A stretch of 16,933 bases of DNA from an uncultured Clostridia bacterium. Lineage in GTDB: Bacteria > Bacillota > Clostridia > TANB77 > CAG-508. The notes beneath the pieces were generated by a model. It searched no databases. It was not told the DNA's origin and worked only from the letters and a program-made list of their open reading frames with translations. Each line of letters starts with the position of its first letter. Position 1 is the stretch's first letter. The translations under genes and the position numbers were made by a program. Shown here one piece after another: positions 15,693 through 16,933 of this stretch. The stretch is taken from assembly GCA_948946035.1 (NCBI GenBank), contig CARBKU010000010.1:1-16933 (forward strand). The letters are read 5' to 3'.

Positions 15693-15718
15693 GTTTGTTT
15701 TTTCCTCCATTTTTTACT

Positions 15719-16693
15719 TTATCTTGCTACTTCGCATACCTTTTCTTTTGTAGTTTTATTCAACTTTTTTATACCTAACATATATCGTAAATAATCATTA
15801 CAGTCCTTTCCTAATGGTGCAGGTCTATCTAAAACTTTATAATTTTTTGATAGTGTTTCTTGTAAAGCTATGCTTGCATTTCTTCCAACTTCATCATTAT
15901 CTAAATGCAAATGTATTTCATTTATGTTAGGATTTTTCTCTAAAAATTCTTTTATTGCTATTGGTGTTTTATTATTATCACTTGTCTTTGATGGGGTATT
16001 TACACCTGCAAGTGAAATCATATTTTCTCTATGCCAGTCTATATTTTTCATTTTTAATAATGTTGCATAAGATAATAAATCAATAGCACTTTCAAATAAA
16101 TGTACTCTATTACTTTCTGTTTTTGCCTTTAATCTAAAGGTATATGCTTTATCGCTTCCTTTCGATTCTCCCATAAATCTTGTATCGTTTGTACCTCTAT
16201 AAAAAGCATACTTTGGACAATTTTCATCATCTACACCTATAAAAACAACATTGTGATTAGGCTCACTTTCATAAATCAAATTGTTTTCTATGCACTCTTT
16301 TATTATCTCGTGGGCAATTCCCCTACTCGTTAAATATCTTTTTGCACGATCACAATTATTTGATTTTGTTGGTAAAACTAATACAATGTTTTCTTGTTTT
16401 TCTTCTTTATAAATTACAGGCTGCTTAATATTTATATTGCCTATAATTGTTTGTATAGCTTCTAAAAAAGAATATTTTTTTACTTTCATTAGATAAGAAA
16501 CAGCATTTTTTCCACCTATACCCTCTGAAAACCAATTCCATAATCCATTACTTATTCTCATACTATCGTGTGTTTTTGTGGTATATGTTCCGTTTCCTAT
16601 CTTTACTAATTCATCTGGCTCATAGTTTTGCAAGTAAGTTAATAAGTCCATTTCTTCTGCTTTTTTTACTATTTCTGGTGGTATATAAGGCAT
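15719..16693 (-). CDS. TOPRIM/DUF3991 protein (primase-like) of conjugative elements
   Basis: Related to the DnaG/CHC2 family but without an obvious zinc finger. The N-terminal DUF3991-like part covers about residues 1-180 (MPYIPPEIVKKAEEMDLLTY, then NGLWNWFSEGIGGKNAVSYL). The TOPRIM part has Glu201 in HLFESAIDLL and the acidic DND 265-267 in IHLHLDNDEVGRNAS. It probably acts in replication or second-strand synthesis of the transferred DNA. Start ATG 16693 has GGGAGG eight bases upstream; an in-frame start seven codons earlier runs through that site and is rejected. It is the first full gene of the operon in this window. Confidence 0.87.
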   Translation of the reverse strand: MPYIPPEIVKKAEEMDLLTYLQNYEPDELVKIGNGTYTTKTHDSMRISNGLWNWFSEGIGGKNAVSYLMKVKKYSFLEAIQTIIGNINIKQPVIYKEEKQENIVLVLPTKSNNCDRAKRYLTSRGIAHEIIKECIENNLIYESEPNHNVVFIGVDDENCPKYAFYRGTNDTRFMGESKGSDKAYTFRLKAKTESNRVHLFESAIDLLSYATLLKMKNIDWHRENMISLAGVNTPSKTSDNNKTPIAIKEFLEKNPNINEIHLHLDNDEVGRNASIALQETLSKNYKVLDRPAPLGKDCNDYLRYMLGIKKLNKTTKEKVCEVAR

Positions 16694-16710
16694 ATATAGC
16701 ACCTCCCAAA

Positions 16711-16740
16711 ACAAAAAATACAGACCTTTATAGTCTGCTT
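16711..16740 (-). terminator. Possible weak intrinsic terminator or leader hairpin
   Basis: CAGAC (minus strand) pairs with GTCTG around a 7-base loop and is followed by TATTTTTTG on the minus strand, between the end of the upstream partial gene and the ribosome site of the TOPRIM gene. The stem is short (5 bp), so termination is doubtful; it may only attenuate. Confidence 0.4.
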
Positions 16741-16752
16741 ATCTTATACTTT

Positions 16753-16933
16753 CTATTTGCTATTCTTTTTCATTATATTGTATTGTTTTTTTAATTCTAT
16801 TGAAGATGCAGAAATTAGTTTGACTACATCATCAATAGACCAATAATCTTTAGGAAGATATTTTCTTTCATAAAAGTAATTTTTACATATTTTAGATATA
16901 TTACATACAATATGATATAGCTTTATTTCATCT
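16753..16933 (-). CDS. Unknown protein, C-terminal end only
   Basis: An open frame enters from the right edge and stops at TAG 16753, giving 59 visible residues (YHIVCNISKICKNYFYERK, then LPKDYWSIDDVVKLISASS, ending MKKNSK). There is no ATG, GTG or TTG with a ribosome site near its visible beginning, so the gene starts outside the window. The composition is helical and charged, similar to other small proteins of the element. I do not recognise a family, and the short length makes it the least certain coding call here. Confidence 0.5.
   Translation of the reverse strand, partial: DEIKLYHIVCNISKICKNYFYERKYLPKDYWSIDDVVKLISASSIELKKQYNIMKKNSK

Noticed and set aside
1..16933. CRISPR arrays, rRNA or tRNA genes, insertion sequences, att sites
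   Set aside because: No regular spaced repeats, no cloverleaf or rRNA-like sequence, no transposase or integrase reading frame, and no flanking direct repeats were seen on either strand.

Overview
This is a very AT-rich window of Firmicutes type, probably from an uncultivated or gut-associated Clostridia/Bacilli lineage. It carries most of the transfer module of a Tn1549/CTn-like integrative conjugative element. Evidence for this is the gene set and order, AGGAGG-type ribosome binding sites, heavy use of TTG starts and tightly packed or overlapping genes. Nearly everything is on the minus strand and is transcribed from high to low coordinates. No integrase, excisionase, att site or resistance cargo is visible.

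Layout along transcription (right to left): the end of an unknown protein (16753-16933); a TOPRIM/DUF3991 protein; a DpnD/PcfM-like small acidic protein; a 150-base gap holding a likely oriT (about 15126-15190); MobC; a MOBP-type relaxase; PcfB; an ArdC-like anti-restriction protein; a 65-residue protein; the VirD4 coupling protein; a Maff2 small membrane protein; an MT-A70 adenine methyltransferase; a 99-residue protein; a VirB6/TrbL-like membrane protein; two paralogous proteins of unknown function; PrgI; the VirB4 ATPase; a class B sortase; and a membrane-anchored CHAP peptidase ending at a strong terminator. Beyond it lie a short separate unit with its own promoter (two overlapping small genes) and, on the plus strand, the end of an XRE-type regulator.

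How they would work together: MobC and the relaxase nick oriT, PcfB and VirD4 bring the relaxosome to the channel, VirB4 powers a channel built from VirB6, PrgI and Maff2, the CHAP enzyme opens the cell wall, and the sortase anchors a surface protein. ArdC and the methyltransferase would help the incoming DNA past host restriction.

The striking feature is that three essential transfer genes, virB4, virB6 and virD4, are broken by 13 single-base +1 frameshifts of one kind. In every case an extra C (coding strand) sits exactly between two codons, before a GGN glycine codon that completes a conserved motif, so the ribosome meets an in-frame CGG. Removing the 13 C residues restores full-length products with family-typical sequence (virB4 779 codons, virB6 278 codons, virD4 intact to its stop). 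By hand scan I found no in-frame CGG arginine codon in any other gene here. Either this is a very specific sequencing or consensus artefact, or CGG is an unassigned codon at which the ribosome skips one base and reads GGN as glycine, similar to what is described for AGG in Perkinsus mitochondria. Two adjacent genes also appear to start with ATA.
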